Source: Lactifluus volemus (Eukaryota > Basidiomycota > Agaricomycetes > Russulales > Russulaceae). Taken from it: DNA of 64,000 nucleotides. The notes under the pieces are model-generated. The model was not told the origin of the DNA, did not search any database, and was given only the letters and a program-made list of their open reading frames with translations. Position numbers and translations under genes: made by a program. Positions 14,001 to 27,634 of this stretch are shown piece after piece; within the stretch, counting starts at the first letter, position 1; every line of letters begins with the position of its first letter. The DNA lies in NCBI GenBank assembly GCA_022376515.1, contig WTXI01000001.1, positions 2,046,001 to 2,110,000 on the forward strand. The letters run 5' to 3'.

Positions 14001-17000
14001 GACAACAGGTGCGCGTCGCATTCCTGGGGTGTCTACGCAACGTCCAAGGCGATCTACACATCAACCCCTGGGTACCGCTCATGTGGTGCTATCGAAAGAA
14101 CAGGTTTGCAGAGATCATTCCGTGGCCGGGAGGTGAGCTGACAGAGCCGTCATCGTAGCTAAAAGCTTCCTTCGATGGGTTCCGATTAATCTTGATCGGT
14201 GACTTGCATGAACAACCATTGTTGCACCTCATTATCAAACCATTTGTCGTGGGCCTCAATGACTGGACAGGAGAGGTAAGTTGAAATATATTATTCCCCC
14301 CACAGGGCTTGATTATTGGAAGCTCCGGGTGGAAACTACTGTTTCAACTGCAATTAATTACTGGAATTTGACAAATTCGCACTGGGAGCCACGTATGTAC
14401 TTCTTAACCTCCAGGATAACACCTCTCAAGCAATTGTGCCCAGTGATCGACCCTTGGACTTTTACTGCATCGGTGGGTCTCAACCAGTGGTTTACGCATC
14501 GCTAGACAACGGATATATTTTTAGGCCTCTCGCGAGCTCCCTTCGTACGCGCTTTCGACCAAGGTTATGTCAAATGAGCGCCTGAATGTGAATCTGAGCA
14601 CCGCTTTCATCGAGCTCACCCTCGAAACGCTCAATTCTCTTACTCGGGAAAGTGAACACCTTCTTCAGAAAGCTAGAGGGAGCCGCGCACCATACCGTAT
14701 CCGCAATCTCACAGGAATCACGCTTCATTTGTGGTCCAATGCGGGGCGTGCTACTGGCAAAGGAAGAACTAGTGCTACTGTGATCAACGACGGCGAAACA
14801 ATAGACTGGCGGTTTGACGATTGGAGGACAATGCGCGAAGTAAGGACTCCTTTAACATATAAATGGGCTTCTATTGATATAAGATTCAAGCTTGCCCCGT
14901 CTGGCGATAGTAGCATTTCAATAGAGTTCGTCGATCAAGTATGGGAGAAGCTTAGCGGAGTTCCAGTCGATAGGGAGGGTGAATACACCTTCGCACTGCG
15001 ACCAAAGACAGAAGACCGCTACAACCGACTGCTCTGCGAAGTAAAGCTTGAAGCCAGCACCAAAGTCGTTACTCTGCGGTCGACATACAGAGTCCATAAC
15101 CGGACTCTGTATCCTCTCGAGATCGCCGTTGGTGAAGGTGGGGATCACTCTGGCGGTGTCACTGTTAAGCTAGGTGCGACATGTCACAACTCAGGGGAAG
15201 GTGTAGTCTCAATTGGTACACAGCACCGGGTCAGGATTATTCCCTTCCCCTTGTGAAGGTTGGGAAAAGTAAACTCATGGTACAGCCCGACCGTAAGTCG
15301 CTTTATCAACCGAAGAGATTGTCTTTAATTTCAACTGTCAGAGGGCTTTGGCTACAAATGGTCGGGTCCTAAAACTCTGGAAGATCTAGTAGATTCACAA
15401 CCAACATCCCGCGTTTTGACCCTTCATTGTGAACACCAAATTCCCTCTGAGGCTGTGTTTCGATTCCATGCCGTCGTCAAGACAGATGCGAGTGGTCCCC
15501 CTGCAAGCTGGCGGCAAGTGCCACCCATAGATGTTAAGCTTCCCTACTAATTGTTACCAATTCTAGGAGATATCCTAAGATGGATCTTGATCTCATGGCA
15601 CCAATACAACTCGAGAATTTGTTGCCGTACAATCTGCAGTACAGAATATATAACAAGGACACTGAGCAGTACTGGAGAAGCTACCTCCGCGCGGGGGGGG
15701 TCATGCCGATACATTCCGTTGAGCTCAATAACCTAGTTATACTCAACATCGAAATCAATGACACAGGTTCGTTGGCTTCGTTGAGAAGACGTGGGAAGCT
15801 CATTGTGTCTTTGATAGCTTTCAAAGCTAGTGAATACAGTATCATCAACACGGACAGGCAATCAGACTTTGGCATAGAGACTCGGTTGACGCTGCAGGAT
15901 GCCCATTCTCGGAAGCTTGATTTAAGGCTTAATTATATGTGGGTGCTCTTTCTGTATTGGTCAAATAATTTCGACCCACTTCGATTCTAGCCGACCACCC
16001 GATGCGGGTGGCGCGTTCAAAGTCCAGATTTACTCACCCTACGTTATTGTCAATAAAACGGGCCTTCCATATTTCGTAAGGTCTGTGCGCTCTAATAGGA
16101 CCGGTTCTCCGCAAGATGTTGCAGGGGAAACACAGACAGGTATGATATGGGCTTAGGTTCTGGGAGCGTGAAACTGACCGACACATCCGGCCTATCGAAA
16201 GACACAACACCGTTCCGTAGGTCCCATCTGTCCTTTTGTCATCGCCCTCCTTGACGGGATATGAGCAGTTTTATGCCATGCCAGTAGTAGCGGCAACGAA
16301 TTCATCTTTTCAGTCGACAAGTCTTCATGGTCAAAGGTGACCACCAAACTTTCTCCCCTTCATATGCTGACATTTGGCACACCCTCGACAGACTCTCAGC
16401 TTTGAAGCCCCGACCGCCGATATGGCCCTGGTGATACCCTCGCAAGGCCAGACTAAAGAAGAGACTCACTTAGGACTCTCGTGGTCTGAGGGTTTGGGCA
16501 AGTATAAGCTAACGAAAGCCATAACACTCGCTCCGCGATTCCTCATCAAAAACAACTTGTCCGAGCCAATGTGCTTCCGCGAGCACTCGGTTGCACCACA
16601 TGGAAGATCAACACTGGATCCGGGTGAACGGGCGCCGTTGTACACCTTGCGAACAAGGGAAAAACTGCTCACCGTTGCGTTCCCTGGAATGAACAACCAA
16701 TGGTGAGTCCTCAGTAACGTCGAGCGGCCATTAGTTCATCTTTGGCAGGTCTCCTCCCGTCAGCATGGAGGATATTGGATCTGTTTATTTCAGACTAAGG
16801 CGACCGGGCGAGAGGGCAAGAACTCATCTCATCCACACGGATGTCAAGATGGACGGTGCTACAATCTTTATTTCGCTTAATCTTGCGGATGACCGTTGGC
16901 CATTCTTGATTGAAAATGACAGTAGTTACCCTGTGACCTTCTGCCAAATGGTATGTCCTGAGGCTACAATATATGGCTGGATCCTCATTATTATACAGGA

Positions 17001-19737
17001 TGCCACGAACGCCAATGTAGGGCCAACCAACTTGAAGCCATACCCAACCTATCGACTACCAGAGCATACATCCTGCCCATATGCTTGGGATTTCCCTGCG
17101 GCTCGGGAGAAGAAATTGCTCTTGACCAGCAGCAATTCCCGTCGCGCAGTTGATATCCTTGAAATAGGTGATCTCCCACCTTTTAAGTTCCAGGTCCGTG
17201 AGAAGCGTCTCGTTGCTTTTCTCGGTGGTAATTGCTAGTGTCCAGAGTACCGGAGGCATAGGCGCGATTTCAATGGACGTTCGAGCATCAGGTTACCAAC
17301 AAGTTCTGCGACTATCTGACTACAATGCAGAAATTAGTCCTTATCGCCCCAAGCTCCGCACCTCTAGCTCAAGTCTACGCGTAGACACCATCTCTAATGG
17401 TGTCGAAGCATTTGAGGCAGTCACTGAAGATGTCCAACCAAGTTTTCTCCTTGACGTGGACCTTGATGGCATTGGCATATCGCTTGTTAATCGCCGCGTC
17501 ATCGAGGTGGTCTATCTGTCCTTAGAGTACCTGAAAGTGGACTATACTGCTAGCCCTGTTGCGCAGTCTGTGAATTTGTCCTGTGACACAATTCAGATCG
17601 ATAATCAACTACATGACGCCACGTTCCCTGTGGTCCTGCAGCCAACTCCCATCGCTAAAGCAAGCGACGTGGCAGCCTTACCAACTGTGCAGTTGTCACT
17701 CACATGGCTCAATGATCAAGGTGATGACACTGCAACTTTCAGCACTTCCCCTTGTCGCTGACCATACGTCCTCCAGAGCACGGTGTATTGTTTATCAAAT
17801 ACTGCTCAATCTGCTGCAAGCTTTGACTATTCAAGCGGATGAAGATTTTCTCTATGCTGTGTACGAGCTAAGTAAAATTCGAGGCGCCTCCTGGGAAGAG
17901 GAACAGCTACAGTAAGCCTGAGGTCGATGGCTCCTTTGATGACCGCTCTAACCGCTATCAGTGTCCTCATCGAACAACCTACGGACATCCCGGAACCGGA
18001 AGACATGGCCAGTGAACACAACCTGTATTTTGAAGTTCTGGAGCTTCAACCGATACGGTTGTCATTATCTTTCGAACGCACAGATCGTGTTAGTGGAGAG
18101 GAGAAGTACGTGAAAGCGTGGTTTTGTTTCTGCAATAGACTTAGTATGGTCCACAGACTCGAACTTCGGAACCCGCTGGCAATCATAGTTAATGCCCTGA
18201 CGATGGCCCTAGGGAATGTTAAAGACGCACCTCTCGAAATGAATGCTCTCGCCATCAAGGATATGCGGTTGACCCCAGTCGACCTTCAAACCCGAATCCT
18301 GTACCACTACCGCCAGGACGTCCTTCGGCAGCTGTACCGCATCCTTGGTTCAGCAGACTTTATCGGAAATCCAGTTGGATTATTTACAAATGTTAGTTCT
18401 GGGTTGCGGACATTTTTTATGAGCCCTTCACTGGTGCTGTCATGCGTGGCAACCGTGATCTCGGTGTTGGAATTGCGAAGGTGCGGCTTGCGTCAGATTG
18501 GCGCCATACCTCATGTTGAACCCCATTACTAGGGAGCTGCAAGTTTCGTCAAGAAGACGGTTTTCGGTTTTTCTGACAGCGTGACGAAGGTCACTAGTAG
18601 CATAGGCAAAGGTAAGTGATGGGTTGTCCACCAGTGTGAACATTAGATGACAGGATTGTTGTTAGGCTTGTCGGCAGCAACGCTCGATTCTGAGTACCAG
18701 AAGCGACGTCGCATGAACCAGAGGAGGAACAAACCTCGCCATGCTATGTAAGAACATTCTTCCATCAAGCCCGTCATATCGACTGACATCCTGTCAGCTA
18801 TGGCGTTACCGCAGGCGCAGAGGCATTTGCAAGTAGCATTGCAAGTGGCGTGGAAGGCGTTGTTGTGAGTTCTTCCCATGCTCTGTATCTTAATTCCCAC
18901 ATTTAGCGCCTTGTGATAGATGAAACCAATAGAAGGAGCCGAGTCCGAGGGGGCCCTTGGCTTTTTTAAAGGCGTTGGGAAGGGCCTTGTTGGGTAAGTC
19001 ATGTCCTCGCAGGGCGACGGAGTGTGGTGCATGACATCTGCCTTCGCACAGGGCTGTCACCAAACCCGCTGTCGGCTTCTTCGATCTTGCCTCTAACCTG
19101 TCCGAAGGCACGCCTGTGTTTGTCCATGTTTGCCAGCCTATTACTTATCACGTTTTCCGAAGGTGTACGCAACACCACAACGGTGTTTGATCGTCCTGCC
19201 CGGGAACGTGTGAGACCGGTGAGCGATGCCCTTGTGCTGCCTGCCCATTTTTAACTTACTGGCCATAGCCTCGGCATGTACCTCCTGATCGTGTGCTTGT
19301 GGTAAGCAGCTCTCCAATATCATATGTCCCATATGGCGACTACATATAACTCCTAGCCGTTCTCCGAACGCGAAGCTCTCGGGCAATATTGGCTAGGCGA
19401 TCTTGAAAGCGGCGCTTATCGGCAAGGGTCCTACGTGGCACATATCAGTGCGCACTCCCATTTCCTCCTCCGCTCTTCGGACCTCCGCTTATGGGGAACG
19501 ATAGATCTTCCTGGTGGAGATGGTGTGGCTCTGCTGACAGCTGATCGAGTGCTCACGTTTGGCACCAAGAAGCTTCGTCTGTACTGGGATCTTCCACTGA
19601 TGCAAGTGAAGCGTGTGATCAACGAGGATCGCAGAATCCGGTTTGTGCACAAAGCTGGCGAAGACCACGACAAGTATCTTCACTTGGAAGACAAGGGTCT
19701 CAAGCATGGTTTTATGAGCAGATTGCCGGAGTCGTAA
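8005..19737 (+). CDS. VPS13: VPS13, bridge-like lipid transfer protein
   Basis: Giant protein (about 3,000 residues, many short introns) that moves bulk phospholipid at organelle contact sites. The start is the ATG at 8005 (MSRSRWFTNPLKEVLVF); a 51-bp intron (8056-8106) splits the conserved N-terminal Chorein segment, which continues RFLAPYVENLDMGLVNLG and VTLGKLRIKKG. RERRRRWTWDFFAQRRDDRR near 9560-9610 is a hallmark of the family. The middle (9.7-14.5 kb) is the extended beta groove. The adaptor-binding SHR-BD/VAB region spans about 14.6-17.3 kb (PYRIRNLTG, YPLEIAVGEG, FLIKNNLSEPMCFREHS). The C-terminal helical/ATG2-like part is at about 17.9-19.1 kb and a PH-like end follows (VLTFGTKKLRLYWDLPL). 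Near 17,811 one base is missing from the family frame; use of the second AG of an AGAG acceptor just upstream would keep a frame open. The next gene converges. Confidence 0.95.
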
Positions 19738-20126
19738 AGACATTTAATGTGCGGAGAAGGATGGATTCTTGATTATTCCAACCACGTAACGACTTCACGG
19801 AGACACATTCAATAGACTGTAATGCCTGACACCCGCAGGCGACGTAATAACGATGTGAGATGCATATAGTATGTAAGAGGCTTGATCCCTGTATGCAGCA
19901 AGGCAGGTGCTGCCATATAAAACTGTTGTCAGGTATAGCTCGTCGAGTGCGATAGTAACGGAACGAAGCGATGGATGTACAATAAGACGGGGAGAAAAAA
20001 AGAAAAGACAAAGAAAGCCATAGAATGAGTAATAAATAAAAACGAAAGTCAAAAGTGTAGAGGGTGAAGTTGATCTACTGATAGGTTAAAATCATCGCCG
20101 AACGGGAGTGCGCTCCCGACCGGAGA
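19738..20126. other. Convergent intergenic spacer between VPS13 and the DENN gene
   Basis: Shared 3' flank of two converging genes. It contains A-rich stretches on the plus strand (around 19995-20045) that could serve 3' end formation. No gene was seen. Confidence 0.6.
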
Positions 20127-23100
20127 CTACAGTGTCGTCGCTAAACGTCGGACTCGATTGTGCGGGATCAGCACGGCGCTAGCGACGCTCGAAACACGTT
20201 CCCGTGCGACACCCGTCTCAAACGAGCCAGGGAATAATTTATCCTGTGTATGAAGGGTATCGCCTACCGCTGTGCTATCGTCAAAGGAGCCGCCGAAGCT
20301 CTCCCGGGGGCTCGGGCTGGTAGAATACGCACTCTGGAAATCCGTGTCCGAGTCGTCCGTCGTCCCGGTCAGCGCGGGAGTGAGAGCAGGAGTGACTGGC
20401 ACTGGTGGATCTGGGACCTTAGCTTTCGTCGAGTGCTTTGCTGGGCTGGTCGTCGTGTCTTTGGCGTCCTCGATCCGGTCCAGACTTTCCATGCGCGTCG
20501 GCGTCCGAACCTCTTCCGTCTTGGAGGAATTTTCACCACGAGCGGTATCGACCGAGTCGCAACGGGACCTTGTCGTTTTGCCGGACGTGACTGTGTCACC
20601 CCGCTTCCTAGGCGCCTTCAAGGGCCTGCTAAGCACGCCAGAGGGTTTGCGGGAGCGAGGGCGGCTTATGGTCCCTCGTCCCTCCGTCCCGTCGCTCCCG
20701 CTCTCCTGGCTAGCCTGACCCTTCCATTGTTTGTCACGATCTGCTGCGAGCGCATTCTCCAGCTACTCCGTCACGGGAACGTCAGTGCGCGAATTATTCA
20801 TGAAAAGCCAACGAAGATCTGACCTTTTGTTGGATCTGCAGTACCTTCTGAGCAATCCGGTCGCTGCGCTCGGAGATGCCCTCGTCCACAGCTGTCATCC
20901 CGTCCGGCTGTCCTTCGTTCCCTGACGCTGAGAACCGATTCTTATTCGTGGGCGAAGCCGGCATTTCATCTTCCTCTTCTATCACCTCCTCCTTCGCAAG
21001 ATCGAGCTTGGTTTGTGCTTCATCTCTCATCGCATCGTATGATTCCACGAGAGTACTTTCGGTGCCAAATGAACGTACTTGCTTCATGCGCATCGCAGCA
21101 TCACTTGTTCGACGCGAGCGCGACGCCCGACTATTGGGACGCGAGATACGACTGGTTGAGCGTGAAGACGCGCGCGATCCAGGCTGTGAATCGTATTCAT
21201 CAGAGTCGTCAATGTCGACCGCCATGGACGCGAGTGCCTTTTCGATTTGAGCCTCGACCTCGGCAACCATCTCTGCACGCTCTTGCTCCATGATCTCCAT
21301 CGTGTCACGCATCTTCTGCAGCTCGACAAGAGCGTCTCTATGAGCGGCTTCGGTGTCCTTGAGCTCTGTAAAAATAAATAAATGAATGTGCATTAGACCC
21401 TAGGCATTGCGCAAACGAGGGAGTGAGTCGTACGATTTTGGAGCTTCGTCTTCTCGACCGTGGTCATCGTGACCAGACCGCTCAGTCTCTTCGTTTCGCG
21501 CTGCTCCCTGTTGATCTTCGAACGCAGTTCGCTTGCCTCGACGCTAAGCTTTTCCGCGTATTGCTCGAACGTGACGAATTTGTCTCTCCATAGATCGCTC
21601 TCTGTCATCAAAAAGTTGAGTCGACGGGAAAGTCTTCCTATCTTCGTCTCGAGGTCATCGCGAGCATCGACGAATGCAGTAGCACGTTTTCGGATGGAAA
21701 GTTGAACGAGCTGTTCAGCGGCAGAGAGTTGCGGCGGGCGTTTCAATATACCTAAGGTAGAAATACGTTTAAACAATGAAGGCTTCTTCATCTTATCCTG
21801 AAGGACCGCATCGAACGCCTGGATGATCCGCGTCGAGTGCCACCAATTAGGTGGCTTGATGGTATCAGCGACGACCGTAGAAGATCCGCCGCGCTTAGCT
21901 TGGATCTTGCAAAGAGGCCGGAAGCGACCGGCCGGGAAGGCTTCCTTGAATTCGCTACGATGATATGACCATGACGATCATCTCTAAATTATACAAAAGA
22001 ATCGTCACTTTACCTTGGAACAGAATGATCGGGATGATAATGCGAATCAAACGCCGACAAAAGTCTCTGCCGATATTTCTCACGCTGCTGTCTGATAGAA
22101 ACGATTGCAGCTGGGAGAGAAGCGCAAGTCCTGCAACCCCTGCATCAACGCCAGATTAGTATGAGCAAGAAACGAGCACACAAGTAGTTAATATCGCTAT
22201 TCAGTGACGTAAGTCCCATTAGTTGAAATAGACTGAAATGATGGCTCACAGATCGCATATGCACACTTCGGCAGGCGGCCGCACACAATACCGAGCCTCG
22301 GTGGCGAGACCCAGGATCCAAGGACCGGGATCATCTATGTAGATTTTGGCATCCCGCGCATGGACCGCTTGCAATGCGATGCCATTCCAGCCACGAAGTT
22401 CAACGAGATACTTGATTGTCGACACGGCAATCTACAAGGAAGTTGAGAGCATGTGGAACTACGCTGCAAGGCAGCAACGTACCCCGAGCATAGCAGGATA
22501 ACGAGAGAAGAATAAAATTCTCCCTGTTGGTGCTAGGGCAATCTTTCCAAAGTGTGAGTCCCATACCACGTGACATGTCTTGCACACCAACCTCACAAAT
22601 GGTCAGAATATTATCAATGTTCAGTGCCTTGAATAATGGCCACATGGTGAAATTGATATCGACAAGCCCGCGCCCGAAATCGAGCCCGCCAGGGAAGCGT
22701 GCGATTACCTCAAGGCTCGTGTCTGGTCCACCAGCACTTGCAGTATCTGACTTGGTCGTGGCAGACGCATCGAGCTTGATAAGGTCGCCGGCACGAGGAG
22801 CAGGATGGGAGAGAATTTTTGAGATCTGGAGTGTGTGAGACTGTACATCTTTGGAGAAGCGAGCCCAAGAGAGGGTCAGATAGTCGCGCATGAGGTCATA
22901 GATCGGATGCCGAGACACAAGAGCTTGTACAAGTGTATCATCAGTAGAAAGAAACCACATCAAGTTGGAAAATCGCTTACTCAGCGCGTACGGGAGCCAA
23001 AATACGGCATCACCAGGGAGGAACAGGGTACTCTCGCCTGGGTTGTGACTTTGTCCAATGCTCCCTACCTCGTAATCACTTTCACTGATACCACCATCCG

Positions 23101-24641
23101 TTTCGGCATCCATATCTGTCTCACCATCTGTACCGCCGGCGGTCCATGGTCCGCGCCCGCCACGCTTGTGATTGCGACGGGCTTGGAGCGTTGGGTCTTG
23201 GGCATCCGCACGGAGGCCCTTGAGGCGCGCTGCGATGAGGCTTTGCGCAGATTCTTTGCGTGAGCGGCCTGCCTCAAGCGTCCGCCTGATAGCTGCGCTG
23301 CGCTCAGCATCTGCGTGAGACCACACGGTAAGACAGACGCCGTGATAGGTTATGGTGCTGCCTGGTGCATCTGGTGTGGGAGTGTTGCCAGCCGCTCCAA
23401 GCCGATCGACAGCGGGAGTGGAATTTGATGGGGGAGGGAAGATACCTGGGGACCAGGAAAGAGGTCGAGGGGCGGGCATGAGCGAAAGGATCGTGGTATG
23501 GGAAGAGAGAAGTGGTGTTGGATGTAGGCCGGTCAGAAGGTGCGGAAGATAAAACGGAGGAACGCAAGAAGCCGTTGGATGAAGAAGGGGCAAGAGGCGT
23601 ATAAGGTGCGGGAAGAGTGAATGAGAAAGTATGCACAGTGGAGGCTGGCTGGAGGGTTGAAGCTATGATTTCGACCTCACGAGTGAAGGACAGCTGGGAG
23701 AAAAAAAGATGAGAGATTAGATGAGCACGATAAATGATGGGACAGGGCTGACCTTGAGTGCCTTTGAAAGCATCTTTGCGACTTCCTGCTTTGTGAGTGC
23801 GCCGGCACCCTTGAGAGTTTCAGTGTCGCCTTTTACTTTCCGCTTCTTCTTTCCGCCGGCACCAGGACTAACGGTGCTACCGAGAACCTCTGCTCGCCAC
23901 CAACGGTTGACGGCACCGTCCGAATGGGTGAGTCCCATAACGGAGTCAGGATCACCGAGAGTCCATGTATGAGGGGCCTTGGGGAGACCAGATACAACGT
24001 AGAGGGAAGTGAGAGGGAGCGTGGGAGTAAAAGATTGGATAGAAGGAACTTCACGGGCTGAACGAGTAGAGACGATGGAGTGCCTAGAGGCAGCAGGGAC
24101 GGGCTCCATTGAACGACGATGTTGAACGCCGAGTATGCGAGAGGCCTTATCTGACCTGACGAGCTGATTTTGATGACCGAGTGAAGAAGGGGCAGTTATA
24201 GAAATGTAATCAAGTTCGTCGGCGAGGCCAAAGTCAGCTGTTTCGTCTTTGGTTCCTCTACGATAGAGGACGGTGATTTGGTAAGAGTGAGATTCTGAGA
24301 AGATTTGGGTGTTCTTGAGAGGGAAGAAGTGTTGTGCGCTCCTTTGGCCGGCGTTCTTCGAACAGAACCACTCCCCGTGATCGTCGGCAGTGGCGCACCG
24401 CCAGACGGCATGACAAACTTCTGAGCAAATCACTGATAAAAAAAAAAAAAGAACGACAATTCACCCTCAGAGAGCGAAAAACTCGTCTGTGGGTCTCTGC
24501 AAGGACAGTAAAGGGAAGAGAAAGAAAGGTGAGAAATTCAAAATTAAACGAGAGTGACATCTCTGGAGGGGTTAACTTCATTTCCTCTTCCCTTAGCCGC
24601 TCCGCCACGGCAAGCTCAGCGAGAATCGCACTCTCGGTCAT
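20127..24641 (-). CDS. DENN-domain protein with C-terminal coiled coil (Rab exchange factor type)
   Basis: DENN proteins are usually guanine-nucleotide exchange factors for Rab GTPases. The start is the ATG at 24641 (MTESAILAELAVAERLREEE). Two introns (about 24556-24507 and 24475-24424) lead into HAVWRCATADDHGEWFC and on to ETADFGLADELDY. The uDENN part has ITYHGVCLTVWSHADAE (about 23340). The core DENN part has RHPIYDLMRDYLTLSWARFS, then FPGGLDFGRGLVDINFTMWP and ILTICEVG (about 22920-22580). A downstream exon reads TIKYLVELRGWNGIALQA (about 22420-22350). The C-terminal half is a coiled coil (SRRLNFLMTESDLWRDKF, RDALVELQKMRDTMEIMEQE) and Ser/Arg-rich sequence, ending at 20127. Basidiomycete proteins of this layout are little studied, and which Rab it serves is unknown. 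The join near 23,450 is uncertain. Confidence 0.85.
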
Positions 24642-27634
24642 TTCATAATTAATTATCTCGATCAAAAAGCTATTCACATTTCACCCCCATTCTTCTGATA
24701 AGCACAGTAAATCTCGTGTCTCAACTTTCAGTGGTTTGTTTGCCCCACCTCACCCACCCCCTCACTCTCCATCACAGGAACCCGCTTCGTATCCAGATTT
24801 GGTGTTGACATCACGACGCGTCGCGTAGGCCAATCTCCTGGTTTCAAAGACGCTAAGCGCTAATTTGGTAAACTAATCAATTACGTCAACTTGTTTTTCA
24901 TACCCGTCACCTTGTAACCATTCTCCGTTTGCCCTCTCTGTCCCCGGTACAATCATATTCTCCTGCGCGGAGCACAAAGAAGGGCTCATCGTTCCCTTCA
25001 TAAGGACAATTCTTAACTGGACATTTCCCGCTTAACACAAACACGGCTACTGTACGAGACTCCACAATAATGGACGTTGCTAAGTAACACAATAAATTCG
25101 CGTGCCTTTCGGCGCTCGCAGTCAACTGCTCGCGGTTCGATAATAAACCGCGCTTGTCGCCAAACTCTACCAGAATTATGCGGCCCCGACAGCGCTTAAA
25201 CCCCCTCATTGGTCTGTGTCCTTGTATGCTTCTTGCAATCTCCGTTCCCGTCTTCCCCTTCTCGCCCTCTAATCCACGCTCTACAATACGTCCTACTCTT
25301 GTGACGACTTTCCTCTGTACCACTTTGTCAAAGCGCGATCCACACCCGTGCGTTCAAAAGTCATGAGCCGATCCCAAAGATGGGGCCCCTGGTGCCATCT
25401 AATCGCCCTGAATCTCGTCGCTCACTGAAATAGTATCGTCATTCACTCTATTTGTATACCAAGTACGGCACAACCACCGCTTCGGAACCCAGCTTACTCC
25501 GGCGCTCCGTCCAACTTTGCAGCTATCCATGTCTGCGCCCCAATGGCCACTTCAGACATGTTCACGTCGCCCTCATTGACAGAACGGTGAGTAGACAGTA
25601 GCGTGCTGTACATTCACAGAACTTTCAGGAACGGAACCCAGGGGCTCGGAGTAAACTAATCCATTGCCGGGCTTCGAAGCAAACTCGACCCGGCTAACCG
25701 GATTGAGCGCATGGGTAGGAACAGGGCGGATGTACCACGTGCTCACAAGTTACATTTCACTTCCACTTCGAGTTCCTCGCCGCGGCCTAAGGCTTGTCGT
25801 CTTCATGCTCTGCGTACTATGTTCCTGTAAGAAGCTCATAAACGACTAATCCCATATTCATATTGCAATCCCATGGTGCTGCACAATAAGTGACCGAATC
25901 GCAGAACTGCTCTCGCTGTGCATGCTCTTTTACGATACCAAGTCACTGAGACGAGAAATCAACACGGCTCAGTGTAGGTTACCATCACACGAAACGCGAT
26001 CTCGCGGTTGTATTTCAAGTGCGATAGCCGGACTCGTTCATACGTACTCGAGTGACTAATAAATATACTGTCAGAAAATTTTCCTGGTACCGGTGTGGTG
26101 CCCCATGTTCTGTGGTGGTTTCAAGAAATGGGATGTCGCATGCAGCGATGTTTGCCACTCTTATGCTAATCAACCAGACGTGGTAGAATGCAGAATCTTA
26201 TTACCAATCGCTTGTATCAGATCAAATGTGCCCAAAAGCTGCATGGCTTCCCAGTAATAATAAACTACCCACATACAATGTGACGAGGACAAGAAGCCTA
26301 GTTACGGCTATTCGTGTCTTGCATCTTGGCGATATGTAATGAGCGAAATTGAAACCGCACCCAGAGACTTCTGGAAGTTCGAAGTTCGTAGCCAGGGAAA
26401 TATTTCGATGAATGAACTTCTCACGGAATTTGGCGAAACCAGTGAGGAGACACCGGCGGCCGGATAGTAGAGAACGTGAAAATTTGCAACTTGAATATCA
26501 ATCGCTGGCCAAGAAACGATTTTCCTGATGGCCTAGAGCCATATGGGGAACCGCGGGTGAAGAGGATTCGATTAGAAAGGTTATCAAGTTGTACGTCCCA
26601 CGAAGAACCGCAATACACCCAAAGCGAAACTAAAGGTCGCTCCGAGTCGCTTCCCTGGATGTGAACACGAGATCCCAGCTTCCAGAAGGTAAGTTATTAT
26701 GCAACGGCTGTGCTTGAGGGCCTATCAGAGCAAAGCGGGCACTTCTCTATCTGGAGGACCGAGGTGCAACAACGTCGCCATGTAACGAGATAAATTTCAC
26801 GTCAAGACGTCGAAAGGACTTTATCGGCCCCAACTTGGGCAACATCCGAAGCACACGTCAAAAGGTTGATGGGCAGACCACGCGTTGTTTTTCCCCTAAA
26901 TTCTAATGATGGATGACAGGTGTGAAAAAAAGAACCATTGACCATCGTGATGATCGGGAAAGTTGGTTGAGATGACGAGGAAGTTGTCCTGAGTCGTCAG
27001 GGCTTTACGACATAGGGCGTTATAGTGGCAGCGATGAATTTTGAAGCAAAGTTTTTTTACTACTGTAGTAGGTGTGTCGCCACACTCGTCACGAAAACGT
27101 GTCATTAATTGCTGGGGGTTGGGTACGTAGTCGTGAGAAAGGTCAATCGAGTTTCGATCCTAATTTTACAGTTATGACATAGGCGAGATCAACGGCCGAA
27201 AGGACCGTCTTTGAAACTTAAGCGAGTTTCCCTTGCTCGCGTTCCTGCAATGGTCGCATCTTCTAAGAGGTGATTCGTTGGTGCACAACCGCAGCCAGCC
27301 CACCAAGTCCACGCAGCTTGCTTCAAGTCATTGGTGTCGCATGAATACCAAAAACGGAGTGGAAGAGGAACGAAAAGAGATGATGGCGAAATAAAGTCAT
27401 CAAAGGCCATGGCTAAAGCGGGCGGGCAAAGCCTTGCACTCGGAGCAAGTTCCGCAGGTCAGCAGAGCTAGAGCTCCCTCGTAGATCCAATGTATCCAAT
27501 CTAACCTAAGGACTAGTTATAGCGTATATACAATGTCTGGGCTGGGGTATTAAATCGGAGCATCTTCATCTTTATATCACGATGATGAATAGGTGTATAT
27601 ATAGATCGAAGCACACCACAAGCCTAAAGCTCTC
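24642..27634. other. About 3 kb gene-poor region upstream of the DENN gene
   Basis: No convincing gene, RNA gene or mobile element was recognised. It must hold the promoter of the DENN gene, and there is a palindromic ACGCGT at about 24816. A short ATG-started reading frame of 42 codons lies at 26339-26467 on the plus strand (MSEIETAPRDFWKFEVR), followed by an overlapping-region frame with RNDFPDGLEPYGEPRVKRIR at about 26515. These two could be remnants of one gene, but no splice sites join them convincingly. On the minus strand 27189-27410 there is a 73-codon ATG frame with no recognisable motif. Confidence 0.5.
26339..26467 (+). CDS. Candidate 42-residue small reading frame, unrecognised
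   Basis: ATG at 26339 to TAG at 26465-26467, acidic at its C-terminus (LLTEFGETSEETPAAG). It is isolated in a gene-poor stretch with no neighbour that suggests a role, and it may be chance or an exon remnant of a lost gene. It is reported because the composition looks protein-like rather than random. Confidence 0.15.
   Translation: MSEIETAPRDFWKFEVRSQGNISMNELLTEFGETSEETPAAG

Noticed and set aside
24196..24433. Apparent frameshift in the DENN gene between a Ser/Thr-rich frame and ETADFGLADELDY
   Set aside because: A better exon model (introns at about 24556-24507 and 24475-24424) uses one frame throughout, reading HAVWRCATADDHGEWFC into ETADFG, so no missing base is needed.
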